Positions 19,906 to 31,990 are shown, counted from the first letter of the stretch. The stretch is DNA of 64,000 bases from Bicyclus anynana (GCF_947172395.1 NC_069087.1:2170001-2234000), one strand, 5' to 3'. Translations and numbers: made by a program. Notes: generated by a model from the sequence alone, not told the origin.

Positions 19906-20249
19906 GTTAATTATTAAGATTGATGAAGTTCTGTCTGTCACTTACAATATTTATTTTGACAAATATATAAATAAAGTAACAGGTTTCGTGGTCGGGCTAT
20001 TCACTTGTCAAAATAACCCTTTTCCCACTCTTGAGAATAGATCGGATAAGATCAGGTGCCAACACATTGAAATACGTATATCATTCTCTTTGAAAGCTTT
20101 CATCAAAGTTTTTTCATACATCACGATCAACAAAAAATCCATTCAAATGAATAGGTCGTTGCCCTTCCACTAATGGATGAGGAATTCTTAATTGTATGGA
20201 ATCATCGCCTTCTGTAGTCAATGCAATATTTTCTATTGTTTATTGTCTG
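19906..20249. other. Stretch with nothing recognised
   Basis: The 89-residue open frame here has no motif and a composition expected by chance. Confidence 0.45.
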
Positions 20250-20509
20250 CCACATTAGTCCCGTGGTTAGTTGGTTCAGCTACGGACAATGAGGTCCAGG
20301 GTTCGAATCTCGAGTTAGGCTAACAAAAAAATACTTCAATAGCAGCAAGGAGTTGTAAAGTTGATGGTGTTAGTACACCCCCGTGCGTCGAAGAACGCGT
20401 AAAGCCGCATAAGAGTGGGAGAAAAGAGAGTGTACCTATGCCTTACGCATACACTTGTGTACTATAATATCTCCTCTCATAAGATAGGTCGATGTGCCAA
20501 AAAAAAAAA
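20250..20509 (+). mobile_element. SINE family 3-like copy
   Basis: A tRNA-like head ('gtcccgtggttagttggttc', B-box-like 'agggttcgaatctcg') is followed by 'cccccgtgcgtcgaagaacg' and 'actataatatctcctctcat'. Its middle relates to the family 3 copy at 61485-61646. It ends in an A run. Confidence 0.52.
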
Positions 20510-20899
20510 CAAATCGGTCAGAAGTTTATTATCGCTAGAAATTGCCCACGATACGATTCTGATACGATCGCAATTCGTACGGGGCGAAGTACTGGACAAG
20601 ACACCGTCACGGCGCAGGGTGGCTGCTGAATCGCTACCAGCACAGGACAAATACAGATGCCGCCCTGTGCTGGATAGCGAGGAATCGCAGTCAGTCATAA
20701 CATAACTGACAAACTTGACTCATGAGCCTAGATGCCTTAGCCCCGAAAGGGGCTGGAAGAAATCACCGGGGAGCAAGTTTCCCAAATACTCGAGCAAGGA
20801 GGCCAAGGTACGAGGCCCGTACCCCCACCCGACACTTTTGGGAGTAGATAACCTCACTGCATTGTTTATTTTTTACAACCTGGTCAACTACCTGGTGGT
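20510..20899. other. GC-rich unexplained segment
   Basis: 'agccccgaaaggggct' makes a short hairpin near 20740, and the stretch to 20850 is unusually GC- and purine-rich. A 64-residue frame runs through it without a recognised motif. It may be a piece of an unknown repeat inserted between two SINE fragments. Confidence 0.35.
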
Positions 20900-21008
20900 T
20901 ACCCCATGAGGCTTTGAATGACGAGGTCTTGGAGTTATGCCATGTAATACTGAGTTTTAGTATTTCTTTCTTATAAGAAATTTTCAGTAAAAATTCTCAG
21001 CCTGCGTA
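20900..21008 (+). mobile_element. SINE family 3 fragment
   Basis: 'gaatgacgaggtcttggagt', 'atactgagttttagtatttc' and 'cagtaaaaattctcagcctg' match, in order, the reverse complement of the copy at 61485-61646. Confidence 0.55.
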
Positions 21009-21860
21009 AATTGACCCCAAAATACATACTACAGTGAATGTGTTTGTCATTAAATTTTCACTAACTTTTCTAATTATGTCATCAGCATTTTCATTTCGGT
21101 CTAGACCTCTTCTCCTTTTATTGGTCCTTGACAGGTAGCATTTTATCCACTTTCTTTGTCCATACATGCAATGCATACCTAATTATGTATTTAGTAAACT
21201 CCTTTTCATCGCTCGCTTCTCAGGCACTGAGACTCAAACACTTAAACCATCTGAACGATCACTTTAATTTTACCTTGTTGATATAATAAATAAACTAAAG
21301 AGAAAACGTTTAAAAGCGACATTTTTCAAATCTGTTAAAATTCGTATAAATCGCATTTAGTATAATGCCCGTGTCCTCCTGACCCATTTACTTGCGTTTT
21401 CGAATTTTACAAGACAAACTTGTTGAGATCATGCTAAATTAATTAAGTCCCGTTAGTCCGCTGTTCTGAGTATAAATAAAAAATATTAAGGCAAAGAATC
21501 TTAACATCTTCTTAATTATAATAACTTGTAGGATTTAAAACATAAGTGGGACATATTTTTGCGATTTCCTTATAACTAACTATTAAATTATTGCACATAT
21601 TTATATCCAGTTCTGTGTTGACGATTTCTACTATTTCTTTTATTCCATTTATCTTTTACATCAAATAATGTAAAGAGGTTATCAACTTAACGTATATTTC
21701 TCCGATGTTTACCTATGGAATTTTTGCGAGTTCTATTTATTATTAATAATGGTGGTTTACTCATATTATTAGTAGTTTCGTTAGGAAGCAATTTATTATA
21801 GTCTCACAAAATATTTGAACTTTAATTTTATCTACAGACACTAGTCGACAATACAATTAT
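21009..21860. other. Long stretch with nothing recognised
   Basis: AT-rich, no repeats or genes seen. Confidence 0.5.
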
Positions 21861-22056
21861 ATAGCTGACTTCGCGCGGTTTTACCCGCGTAGTTCCCGTT
21901 CCCGTAGGAATACAGGGATAAAATATAGCCTATATCCTTCCTCGATTAATGGGCTATCTAACATTGAAAGAATTTTTCAAATCGGACCAGTAGTTCTTGA
22001 GATTAGCGCGTTCAACCAAACAAACAAACTCTTCAGCTTTATATATTAGTATAGAT
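21861..22056 (-). mobile_element. Non-autonomous Helitron
   Basis: The plus strand shows 'gcgcggttttacccgcgtag', 'gtaggaatacagggataaaa', 'atgggctatctaacattgaa', 'gagattagcgcgttcaacca' and 'cttcagctttatatattagt', the order shared with 34275-34474. The 3' CTAG reads TAGC with a base lost. Confidence 0.82.
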
Positions 22057-23422
22057 TAGTATAGATAAATGTATATTGTCTTAAATTGCAATCAAAAGTT
22101 TTGAGTTTTGGAAAATCTATAACTGATAATTAACAAAGTTTAGAACTTAGGTATTATAATAATTCGATACTTTTTTTCTAGCAATGCACAACATCAAGAA
22201 GTTGTTTATCATTCGCTCGAACAATGCGTTGTTTCTCAATAACTTTCTATAGCTTTCTGTTTGAATCATTGAAAGTCTTTTGTGTAAGAACAGAGATAAT
22301 TCATTAAATGTTTAGAACATTCACTTTATCTCGTTTAGTCAAAGTAACATAAATCTCGCATTTTCATGACTTCTCTTTTTCTTCTTCTTTGAGTGCTCCT
22401 TAAGGTCTTATTTATTTATTCTAGTCTCTTTTTCTAGGCTAAAACGGTCCTCTAATAATTACTTCAACGTACTTATTTTTATTAGAATTATTTACGATTA
22501 GCACAGACAAACGTACAGACATAACGTTTGTTGTTATTGTCGTATTGTGTAAATAACTATAGGTACTGAAAAAAATACAGTTATTTCGAAATCAAATACA
22601 TACACTTCGATTTTATTTTTGTGTATTGACGACCTCTTTTCAATCGATGTCTGCCATAGATTATAATTGACAGTACATCAAAACGTTTTGTAGTTGAAGT
22701 CACTTAGAAAAGCTGTTAACTCAAAAGGCAATTTCGTATTCACTTCAAGTTCCATTAGTACTGAAATGTGTGATGATTTATTGACGCTTTTTGCCTTACT
22801 GGTTTTTGCACGCTCAAAAATATGGGCTACAATGGTTTTTATTGCTTTTTAAATATTGTCTCTACCACATTCTATTAAAGTTCAAATTGCTTTATTATTT
22901 TTATGCTTTAACCGCAGTGCGAATGTAGGTTAGTCGTGGTGTCGATATGAATGGCAGATTTTTTGTTCCTGTCATTAACTTATTATATCGATAGGTACTA
23001 ACGACTTTTTGTGAACACCTTTTAATGTAATGTATTCAGTAAAATGTATATTGTTGTATTTATTAAAGCTTTCGATTAATGTAAATCAGAAATTAATTTA
23101 TTAACTTGAGATCTTACGCCTGACCTTCCAGTTCGTAATGGACTTATCTTTTGTTTACATAAAATGTGACAGATCATTTAAATAATACAAAATTGATTAA
23201 AAAAATGTCGATAGAGTGATTTGTTTTGATTATAATTTTAAAACAAGCGACCTAAATTGATTTTAAGCTGACAATATGCGTGTTAAATCAAATAATAATT
23301 TTTGAATACGCAGTAAGTAATTAATTTATCAAAATTATGCACAATCATTATAACAATAATTTGTAACATAAATAAAGTGTAACATGGAGGAGCTTGATAC
23401 AATGCTTCTCAAAATCGTAGTG
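22057..23422. other. Long stretch with nothing recognised
   Basis: AT-rich, including a CT-rich patch near 22375-22395. No gene or repeat structure. Confidence 0.5.
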
Positions 23423-23528
23423 TTTAGAAATCCTTCCAAGAGACCTATGTCCATCAGTGGACGTCCATATTAATTAGATAATAATGATATTGATAATCAT
23501 GAGGATGTTAATGATAATAATAATGATA
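23423..23528 (+). pseudogene. RTE 3' end with GAT/AAT tail
   Basis: 'gagacctatgtccatcagtg' and 'gacgtcca' are the last codons of the RTE frame, followed by a long degenerate ATGATA-type tail. Confidence 0.62.
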
Positions 23529-23629
23529 TCGCAAGTATTCTATGGTAAATGTTAAACCTTAAACTTGATTTAAGCAATATAGTGCGAAATTTTGATTTGG
23601 TGCCTGAAGACGAAAGTCTTCGAACAATG

Positions 23630-23830
23630 CCAGTGAGGACCTACGGATCCGAGACTTGGTCGCTGACTATGGGCTTCATTAGAAGGTTCAAAGTCACTCA
23701 GCGGGCAAACCCGACACCAAGCGGGTTGCAGAGAGCCGCTGGATGATGGCGGCTCGAGACCGTTGTATTTGGAAGTCCATGCAAGAAGCCTATGTCGAGA
23801 ACTGGACGTCCATCGGCGGAGAATGATTAT
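23630..23830 (+). pseudogene. RTE retrotransposon fragment with internal deletion
   Basis: The frame reads 'TYGSETWSLT' and 'RRFKVTQRA', then jumps by deletion to a later part with 'aagcgggttgcagagagccg', 'gaagtccatgcaagaagcct' and 'gacgtccatcggcggagaat'. It follows the bare 3' end at 23423 by 100 bp in the same orientation. Confidence 0.82.
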
Positions 23831-24173
23831 TTTTTTTGTGTCTACGTAATTTTTGGCGTGCGAAAAAGATATCAGGATCTCACTGATAAGATAATAGACG
23901 TAACTTATAAAATCTGCAAATATTTAGGTCGTTGTCACGGATATGAAATTAGATTACTTTATCTTGTCACTCACGCCCGTAGGCGAAAGTGATAATTTGT
24001 GTTACTATTTCTTTTTGTGAATTAGAAACTGGTGTATAATTATGTATAATATGTATAGGTAATGTAATTTACTTAATAGTGACTGAATGACCTGACTGAA
24101 CCTCCGAAAACCCGATTTATAACTGGAGCCGTTTCCGAAATTCATACATCTAAACAATAATATTCTAAAGAGC
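23831..24173. other. Stretch with nothing recognised
   Basis: No feature other than AT-rich DNA. Confidence 0.5.
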
Positions 24174-24290
24174 GAAGTTTTGTATTTTATTTTTAACGAA
24201 TAAACTCAAAAACTACTGCACCGATTTTAATAGTTCTTTCACCTGTAGAAAGCTACATTATCAAGGAGGAACATATATTCTTAGATTTAT
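24174..24290 (+). mobile_element. Helitron fragment, degenerate
   Basis: 'aactcaaaaactactgcacc' and 'gaaagctacattatcaagga' match internal Helitron blocks. Confidence 0.42.
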
Positions 24291-24508
24291 AACTTATAGA
24301 CTCGCAACAACTAACAATTTTTCACTCTTAACCTTATTTTTTTCTGTTTTATTCACTTCTGTGACTATGTAAAAAGCAAAGCTAATTACACTCGCCGACA
24401 CGCAGACAAGCGTACATATCGTAGCGTAGCGATGCGTCAAGGGCTCTCATTTCGGGGCACACCAAAGTGCTTACGAATCCTGCGACTACACACTATCTGT
24501 ATTTTAAA

Positions 24509-24712
24509 TCTATACTAATATTATAAAGCTGTAGAGTTTGTTTATTTGTTTGTTTGAGCGCGCTAATCTCAGGAACTAGTAACTAGCCCGATTTGAAAAA
24601 TTCTTTCAGTGTTAGAAAGCTTATTTATCGAGGAAGGCCATAGGCTATATTTTATCTCGGCATTCCTACGGGAACAGGAACCACGCGGGTGAAACCGCGT
24701 GGCGTCTACTAG
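24509..24712 (+). mobile_element. Intact non-autonomous Helitron
   Basis: It begins 'TCTATACTAATATTATAAAG' right after an A (24508), ends 'gaaaccgcgtggcgtctact' plus AG, giving CTAG, and is followed by T (24713). This A|T insertion, 5'-TC, 3' GC hairpin and CTAG, without a target duplication, are the defining Helitron features. The body includes 'gagcgcgctaatctcaggaa' and 'tattcctacgggaacaggaac' blocks (each seen in other copies). Confidence 0.9.
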
Positions 24713-24713
24713 T

Positions 24714-24802
24714 CTATGCATATACTTTATTTTATCCTCGTATTCCTCCAATAATGGAATGAAAACTACATAGGTGAAACCGCGAGGTTCTGCTTGTATA
24801 CA
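24714..24802 (+). mobile_element. Second Helitron 3' fragment
   Basis: 'tttatcctcgtattcctcca' and 'aggtgaaaccgcgaggttct' repeat the 3' part of the element just upstream, in the same orientation. Confidence 0.4.
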
Positions 24803-25046
24803 TTATTGTTCTCCTCATGGAACAGTTATCAGAGAGTTATCTCGACAAAGTGGATCAGACAATTGTTTTCACATTACATTAGCGCCGTGAAAGCGATTGT
24901 TTTTATATTCGTGTTTACAGTTGTTTCACGGTATTGCGTATTGGGTGTTAATTATGTTTATAAATAACATTTGTTCCACAGACTGGCGCCGTTTTGAAAA
25001 TGAGTGGATTTTTGTTATGTAAAATAGTTGTCATGTCTTTCTGTAG

Positions 25047-25185
25047 TATTATCATCATCAACTGTCCATGGATGTCCTCTAGGACTTCCAAACAACGGTC
25101 TAGAGCAGCCAGCATCCAGCGGCTCTTTGCAACCCGCTTGATGTCCACCTGATGGTCAACCAATATTGCGCTTTGCGGTGCGGCG
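25047..25185 (-). pseudogene. RTE retrotransposon 3' end
   Basis: On the minus strand 'DIKRVAKSRWMLAALDR' is readable, equivalent to 'DIKRIAGSRWMLAVRDR' of the copy at 1757. The GAT tail appears as 'atcatcatcaactg'. The MITE at 25196 follows after only 10 bp. Confidence 0.82.
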
Positions 25186-25195
25186 AGTTTCTTTG

Positions 25196-25368
25196 TCAGC
25201 CAGTAAACTCACGTGCCTGCAGCGCTAACGGCTTGACAGCCGATAAAACTGTGTGTTGGTTGCGATGTGAATGACATCATGCCGATCGCAACCAACACAC
25301 AGACAGTTTTATCGGCTGTCAAGCCGTTAATGCTGCAGGCATTAAAGTTTACTTGACCGTCAGTGGCA
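25196..25368. mobile_element. Palindromic MITE with long arms (M1-related ends)
   Basis: 'cggcttgacagccgataaaa' at about 25230 and 'ttttatcggctgtcaagccg' at about 25307 are exact complements. Pairing continues inward ('tgtgttggttgcgat') and outward ('gcctgcag', 'gtaaact'). The ends resemble M1 ('cagcca', 'ctcacgt', 'ctgcagcgc'), though the centre differs. Confidence 0.83.
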
Positions 25369-26605
25369 AGGATTAGTGTATATCTATATTTTTTACACCT
25401 AGCGTGATAATATAATTAGTGACCGTTATTGAGTCAAACAATATTACAATAAACCTGCCAACCCACATTCGAGAAGACTGGTGGCTCCAAACATTTTAAT
25501 GAAATGAATGGTCCTAAACCGTAATAGGTGATTAAAAATAAAAGTGATGATAATGACACGAAATTACATGCATAAACTAAAACTAAAACATAAAAATATT
25601 CCTCCTCAAAGGTATGGAATACTCTGCCAGTTATTGTTCACCCTACCACCTACAATATGGGTATCTACTTAAGTCAAGAGTGAATGAATAGACATCTTCG
25701 AGGTAAACGTTCCACCATAGACTGTAATGTTGCTTGCCAAGCGTGATTGCATAGTCAAGACATTATCATACCTATAAAAAATCGTTCCTAAAAATCCTCT
25801 CGGCACTAAGATACTCGTAGGTAAATGTCTAACTTGTACGCGTAGATGATTACAGCTCCAATGGTAATTTCGGTATATTCTAATCATACCAAATTTAAAT
25901 TTTTATGAATGTAAACTATAATAAAACATCGTAAAACGCGCTTCGATAATACATTTCTAATTACTCCCGTACAACGTAACATTTTAATAATTAAGATTAC
26001 AATAATATTATGGCGTCCGTCCGCCATTTTGGAAATGCGCCAAGCTGATGTAAAACTCGAGTGCCGCTGTCAAATTTATGAAGACCCGTCGCTTCCACCC
26101 TCGCTCCCTGTGATGACCTATTTTGAGCTAAATCAGGAGAGGCAGGGGAGGTCTGTGTAAATGGTCATGTACTTCTAAATGAAAAGCATGCACGCGTGGT
26201 GTAAGTTATATGGATATGTTTGGTGGTGATTAAAAATATCAATTATGCTGAACATTTTGTATGCGCTGTGAGATATTTTGATCGCCCTTTAAACATATTT
26301 ATGAGATACGTTTTCGTATTTTTTTTAATAATTGCACTCTTTTTTAATATTAATATTCTAGGTTGCTATAATAAAACAACATTTTGTGACATTTAAAATT
26401 AATCATGGGTTGATGGAATCATTTTATTCAACATCGATTTTAAAGTTCATCAAATTAATTCTGTTTTCGAATATGTACAATTATTTACATTAACTAAAAC
26501 AATAATATTTAACAAAATTAACTACCTAAACCTATTATAAAAATAAAATATAAGGAAAGGAAATGGAAAATTTATAGTTGACTTAGATTAAAAAATAATA
26601 AAGAA
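25369..26605. other. Stretch with little recognised
   Basis: 25610-25890 has a mixed-composition open frame on the minus strand that may belong to a repeat I cannot name. 26010-26160 is GC-richer. The remainder is AT-rich. Confidence 0.4.
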
Positions 26606-26881
26606 ACGAGTTGAGCACGAGTCTCTTCTTAGTATGATAGGGGATAGACTAATAGTTCACCAAAGCGGCCATTATCCCAATACGGATTGGCAGACTTCAG
26701 ATACGAAGAGATTTTAGAAAATTCTCAGGTATGCAGGTTTCCTCACGATGTTTTTCCTTCTCCGTTTGAGACACGTGATAATTAAACTTAGAATATATAA
26801 CTGAAAAGTTGGAGGTGCATACCCCAGACCGAATTCGAACTTACACCCTCCGAATCGAAGACAGCGGTCATATCCACCGGG
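26606..26881 (-). mobile_element. SINE family 2, diverged copy
   Basis: In reverse it shows 'ttgagcacgagtctcttctt', 'atgcaggtttcctcacgatg', 'gagacacgtgata', 'aaaagttggaggtgca' and the tRNA-like head 'gacagcggtcatatccaccg'. The 5'-most bases are lost at the join to another repeat. Confidence 0.77.
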
Positions 26882-27035
26882 AAACGCCCTTGGAGAGTCA
26901 TTCCGCCCATCTACTCTGCTTCTGCCTTCGGGCCCCATCAGGCGATGCTTCTGCGCTCGCCCAAACCCCCCGGTGACGCCGCTGAGGTCCCATAAGGAGC
27001 CTACGGCACCTACACAATCAGAAAAAAAAATTAGG
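26882..27035 (-). mobile_element. Unclassified repeat piece abutting the SINE
   Basis: 'cttctgcgctcgcccaaacc' and 'cggtgacgccgctgagg' are echoed at 30355-30395 ('cctctgcgctcgcccaaact', 'ttggtgacgct'). High GC and a 119-residue frame suggest a fragment of a larger element of unknown type. Confidence 0.37.
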
Positions 27036-28255
27036 TAGACCGGAGTAACTTTACTACGAAGAAAGGAAAACAAAGCAAAGTTTCTTGCTAATGATTGTTA
27101 TCTAGCAAGAACGTATTGCTTGTAATTGGGAAACTATATTTATGAATCAAGCCTTTGACAAACCATGTCAAACATGGACGAATGGTTCAGTTCCAATATT
27201 AGCGATCATTAATAATCAGAAAACATAATAAGAAGATTAAAAATATGAGAAGCTTTTAAAAACAGTGATATAAATGCAAATGAACTAACATGCTTGCATA
27301 ATTACATACAATTTATCATTTAGTGGAACCATTTCTGTCCGTGCTAAGTGCTTTGATAGATTCTATTAAATACGTGGGTGGTTGAGCCAGATAAGCGTTT
27401 CACACGTACTTTGCTTTATCTCGAGCGTGACAATATCCGTTAGACGCCGTATCTGGTATTGGCATTATAAAATTACTAATGCTTGTTTACCTAAACCTAG
27501 ACCAATGTCTTTAAATATAGAAATGCTGATATTGAAACAATATCTAGTGCTTTTAATACTAGATGTCTGACAGTCCCGCCTGACGGTTATAAAGCATTGA
27601 TGAAATTTGCCTGGAACATTTTTACAATTGATTACTATTTTACCGTGAGTAACTTCATCTTGATGAGATGCTCAAGATTTTTATTTACGAAAATTCTTGA
27701 TTCTAGTAGCTAACCATCTGTTTTTTTACTGTTTGCTCAATTAATAAATATACAACTTAGCAGCCACAATGTCCTAAAAATTGCGTGGTACATTATCAAG
27801 TTCCGACGCTCAGAAATTTTCATTACCTGGTAACCCAATGGAGCAAGACGGTGAATCGAAACTCGATATCCCTCTGGTATAAAGAGGGAGGTTTGGCCTT
27901 GTAATTGGCCATTCAAATAGCCTAATTGTGTGAAAATTTGTAATAATACTTTATTTGACTGGTGAAGTTGAGCAAAATTTAATTATTATTACAAAATGAT
28001 ACTGATATCACTAATAAATTAAATTTTAAGTGTCCTGTAGCAATAAAATTTCCTTTATATGTATTAAGCCATCATTTTGACACTAAAAGCGATTTATTTT
28101 ACAACCACTAAGTAACGAATTTCTTAAGTTTTAACGAGTAATAACTAAAATGGCACTTAAAATTGTTATAACAACCTTTAACTTGAAGAAATTTATATTC
28201 ATGTCAGTTACTATGTTTTGCTCTGTGACAGTTAAATTGTGGTCCTTTATGTGAT
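27036..28255. other. Long stretch with nothing recognised
   Basis: AT-rich and repeat-poor. Confidence 0.5.
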
Positions 28256-28566
28256 TATTCATTATTATCAACCCATATTCATCTCACAGCTGAGCTCGGG
28301 TCTCCTCTCAGAATGAGAGGGGTTAGGCCGAATGATCCACCACGCTGGCCTAATGCGGATTGGCAGACTTCACACACGCAAAGAATTAAGAAATCTCTCT
28401 GATATGCAGGTTTCCTCACGATTTTTTCCTTCACCGTTTGAGACACGTGATATTTAATTTCTTAAAATGCACATACCTGAAAGTTAGAGATGCATGCCCC
28501 GGACCGGATTCGAATCCACACCCTCCGAAATCGGAGGCAGAGGTCATATCCACTAGGCTATCACGA
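28256..28566 (-). mobile_element. SINE family 2, full-length copy
   Basis: On the minus strand: head 'cgtgatagcctagtggatat' (A box), 'tgtggattcgaatccggtcc' (B box), 'gcatgcatctctaactttc', 'cacgtgtctcaaacggtgaa', 'gaaacctgcatatcagagag', a 3' block with 'aacccctctcattctgagag' and an 'aataatgaat' tail. This tRNA-derived family has about a dozen copies here. Confidence 0.9.
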
Positions 28567-29179
28567 TATCATTGTGATTGTTAGACGTATCAATTATTGC
28601 TAGTAATAAATAAACTACAGATATTATAATAAACTTTAATGTTTTATTTCAATAAAATTTGTTGCAGCGAGTTACCTAAGTATATAATTAAGTAATTATA
28701 GGTATTATACGAGTATACTCGTACAGGCTTGCAGAAATCATGCAAACAAACAAAATTCTTAAAACTTTTCTTTGTGTTTTTATTATTATGTTAGAGGGAG
28801 TTAGTTCAAAAGATGTCAACTCATGACATCTTTTGATATCACTCACACTCACAAACAAACACTTCAATTTTATTTATTAATCTGTATTGATGTATTGATA
28901 ATTGGGTAGTTACCAAGTTATGAAAGTCCGCGGTGGACAGCGAGCCCGTATATCAAGAGGACGATTACCTAACGAGCCGCCATGAGGCAATCGACGTGGG
29001 ACATAATCTAGCCTAGATATTAACCTCGTTTGCATACACTCGGCGCTAAGCCGGCGCGATTGTAAATGAAAACGGGAATCGGTGTCAGACCTTGAATTTA
29101 ATTGAAATGACTAAGCTTATAAACACCGTTCCCCTTGCTACAATAAAAAAAAAAATCTCTTCCTTAACTTACCTTACCT
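28567..29179. other. Stretch with a small hairpin and a GC-rich patch
   Basis: 'caaaagatgtca' (28807-28818) and 'tgacatcttttg' (28824-28835) pair perfectly. 28925-29070 is GC- and CpG-richer and looks single-copy; its role is unknown. Confidence 0.45.
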
Positions 29180-29437
29180 TATCAGCCGATAGACGTCCAC
29201 TGCTGGACATAGGCCTCTTGCATGGACCTCCAAGCACAACGGTCGGTCCACCTAGTAGGGGGTTGACAAACTTTCCTGCCCATTTCCACTTCAGCTTCAC
29301 GACTTGCTGAGCTATACCAGTGCTACGGATCTTCTCATTCCTGATTCGATCACGCAGAGAAACTCTAAGCATAGCTCGCTCCATCGCCCGCTGAGTGACT
29401 TTGAGCCTTCTAATAAGGCCATAGTTAGCGACCAATT
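29180..29437 (-). pseudogene. RTE retrotransposon fragment with internal deletion
   Basis: The minus strand reads 'RRLKVTQ', 'MERAMLRVSLRDRIRNE' and 'VVKLKWKWAG', signature RTE C-terminal segments, then a deletion removes most codons before the final 'gacgtctatcggctgata'. Two frames are needed, so it is broken. Confidence 0.83.
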
Positions 29438-30421
29438 CTCTTTACTATCATAAAATATGATAATCATAAAATCGATCATTACTACTCTGATCCTGCTAAT
29501 CCACATTGGAGTCGCATGGAAGGTATAAAGTTTACATCCGATAAAGAGGAAGATCTAGCCCAGAAGTGTACTAGTGAACCTTTAAAACAGTATGATAACG
29601 AATGCAGGATTAAACGTATAATTTAAAAGTTAAAGTTAGTTCGAGGCCCAGGCATGATCTTTAGTCCAATATCGGATGTTTTCAACATCTCCAAGGCGCC
29701 ATATAATGTTTGTACTACGAAGTGTAGTGCATATGACGTAACGCGAAGACAAACACACTTGTGTCGGCACTCTGATGTTTAGTTTATAGCCGGTAAATCA
29801 CCTTGTCTAAATATCTGTCAGTGTTTTGGGTTGGTAAGCTCCGTTGTAATACCTATACGTTACGATTTTTAACAAGTTTTAGTCAAGGGTTTTAGATAAG
29901 ATCAATAAACCCTTTCTTCAAATAAGCTTTTCGTAACCTTCAATACACCCCCATGCCCTTGTCTGTTAGTTCTGAATTTCTTACGATTTGGTTTCCAACC
30001 ACATCATTCGGCTTAGAATCCATCGGCTTCGTTGCCGTCAGAATTGATCTCAGCCAAGGTCCTTTGGCTCCAACTTCAGATATTACAAAAGTAAAAAAAC
30101 TTTCCCGGTTAAGCGTACGCCCAAAAGTTGGAAACAGTCCATACTCGTAGTACGTTAGGTCACTGTCATTTATATTTATTATTTTTACCCTTTAATTGGG
30201 TAAATCAACTAATTTCGATACAGGGCACGATACGCCTCTGACTAGCCTTAACAATTTCTCTAAAATGTAAAAATACTCCTATCTGGGTTACACTGTTTAA
30301 TAAATACATAAATGAACGTCTATGTTCTTTTACACCAAGACCCAACAGTGGCTGAACCTCTGCGCTCGCCCAAACTCTTGGTGACGCTTTTGCGATAGTT
30401 TTGTTTACGTTCGATCTGTGT
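29438..30421. other. Stretch with little recognised
   Basis: 30345-30400 carries a short piece of the repeat seen at 26882-27035. No gene signal. Confidence 0.45.
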
Positions 30422-30593
30422 GCCTAGTGGGAGTTTTCAATATTTTCATACTGTTACTGTCACGTAACGTAAACGCAAAATTTATATGAAATGAAACAGT
30501 TGTGCAGTAGTGCCACTAGATGGCGCTGTTTCGATTCCTTAGAAATTCGCGTTTACTTTACGTGACAGTAACAGTGTCAAACTGCCACTAGGC
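30422..30593. mobile_element. MITE with about 45-bp terminal inverted repeats
   Basis: Left 'gcctagtggg' ... 'tactgttactgtcacgtaac' and right 'acgtgacagtaacagtgtca' ... 'ccactaggc' are complementary, and 'gtaaacgc'/'gcgtttac' close the arms. The 172-bp unit has no coding. Confidence 0.82.
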
Positions 30594-30796
30594 CCTCCGA
30601 TAGTGAGTCTTTCGATCGAAAATAGTTTAGTTGTTCAATAAAGTACGTCTTATAAGCGTCAAGTTGTTGGTTGGACATAAACAGAGATACATTACGATTT
30701 ATTGCTATTACGTATGCGATTATTACTGCACTTGTATTGTAAGATCAAGGCCGATTGTTACGTTGTTGGTAACATCGTATGTGAGCTTATAATATA

Positions 30797-30978
30797 CTAG
30801 CCGCGTCGCGGTTTCACCCTCGTAGTTCCCGTTCCCGGGAGAATACGGGTATTAAATATAGCCTATGTCACTCACAAATAACGTGGCTTTCTATTAGTAA
30901 AAGAATTTTTAAAATTGGTTCAGTAGATTACCCACTACAATACCACAAACTTTACCTCTTAATAATATTAAGTATAGA
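30797..30978 (-). mobile_element. Non-autonomous Helitron
   Basis: Minus-strand start 'TCTATACTTAATATTATTAA' at 30978 and CTAG end at 30797. It contains 'gcggtttcaccctcgtagtt' and 'aaataacgtggctttctatt'. It is the sub-type also seen at 39483-39666. Confidence 0.77.
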
Positions 30979-31674
30979 TTAAGGCCGACTGACTTATTTA
31001 CGCTTATTTCAGCGCATTTTTCTATCAAACATTTCTACCGAATCTTTATCGTTTATATACATTTTTTTACTTTTAGACGAATTAATAAAAAAACATCTAA
31101 AATTTTTTTTTAAAAATATCATTACCTATTCATTACAAGCTTTTTCCTAAGCTTAATATTTATTTATTTATTTGAGTATAACCACACTTGTACATATGTT
31201 TTCTGTGGTATAATTTTATCTTAATACTGGCAATCTGTGGGTGCGCCTATGTGGGTTGACTAACACCTCTATATAAATGTCTATCCTAATAAATGGAGGT
31301 GCTATGTAACAGTGCTACTTTTATAGGCATTTGTGAACAAAGCCAGTGGGTCAAACGTGTAATAAACAATTAATCTTTATCGTCAAGGCCAAAGGCGAAA
31401 TCGGAGTGATTTATGAGCGATTCAGTTTTATTGGGCGGACAAATTATTGTTTTTTTTTATTGCCACTGCCCAGGGGTCAGATACGGCCGTAAATTGAAAC
31501 AACTAATTGTTAGAAACAAAGATTTAGCAACATAATGTGATAAATTTGAATGTATCGAGAAAATATTGACTTTGTGAAACCGTGGGGGCGTCTATACCTA
31601 CTATACTTGTTATTTTAAAGAGAAAATATTTGATTGTTTGTTTGCATTAAATATACTCTGATAGTAACTGACAA
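30979..31674. other. Stretch with nothing recognised
   Basis: AT-rich sequence only. Confidence 0.5.
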
Positions 31675-31901
31675 TTAGTTAGCCCTTGACTACAATCTCA
31701 CTTGATGGTAAGTGATGATGCAATCAAAGATGGAAGCGGGCTACTTTGTTAGGAGAATGAAAATCAACACCCCTTTCGGTTTCTACACGAAACCATACCG
31801 CAACGCTAAATCGCTTGGCGGTTACGTCTTTGTCGGTGGCGTGGTAATTAGCTACAGCCGAAGCCTCCCACCGCGCACACTACTGCGCTACGGAGGCCGT
31901 C
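31675..31901 (-). mobile_element. SINE family 1, internally deleted
   Basis: 'gactacaatctcacttgatg', 'tcggtttctacacgaaacca' and 'gctaaatcgcttggcggtta' are present in reverse, as is the extreme 5' end 'ctacggaggccgtc', but the B-box region between 'gcctcccaccg' and 'cgcacac' is missing. Confidence 0.83.
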
Positions 31902-31904
31902 AAA

Positions 31905-31990
31905 AATGGAGAGCTACATTATCAGCGAGTAGCATAGACCAGTTTTATCCCCGTATTACAAGGGAATGGAAACTATTACGTGTCTGCTAG
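31905..31990 (+). mobile_element. Helitron 3' fragment
   Basis: 'gagagctacattatcagcga', 'tttatccccgtattacaagg' and a CTAG end at 31987-31990 directly follow the SINE 5' end. Confidence 0.52.

Noticed and set aside
20735..20760. Hairpin 'agccccgaaaggggct' as a terminator
   Set aside because: Rho-independent terminators are bacterial; nothing here suggests bacterial DNA and no T-run follows.
26714..27073. 119-residue minus-strand frame
   Set aside because: It crosses the join between a SINE and another repeat and cannot be one gene.
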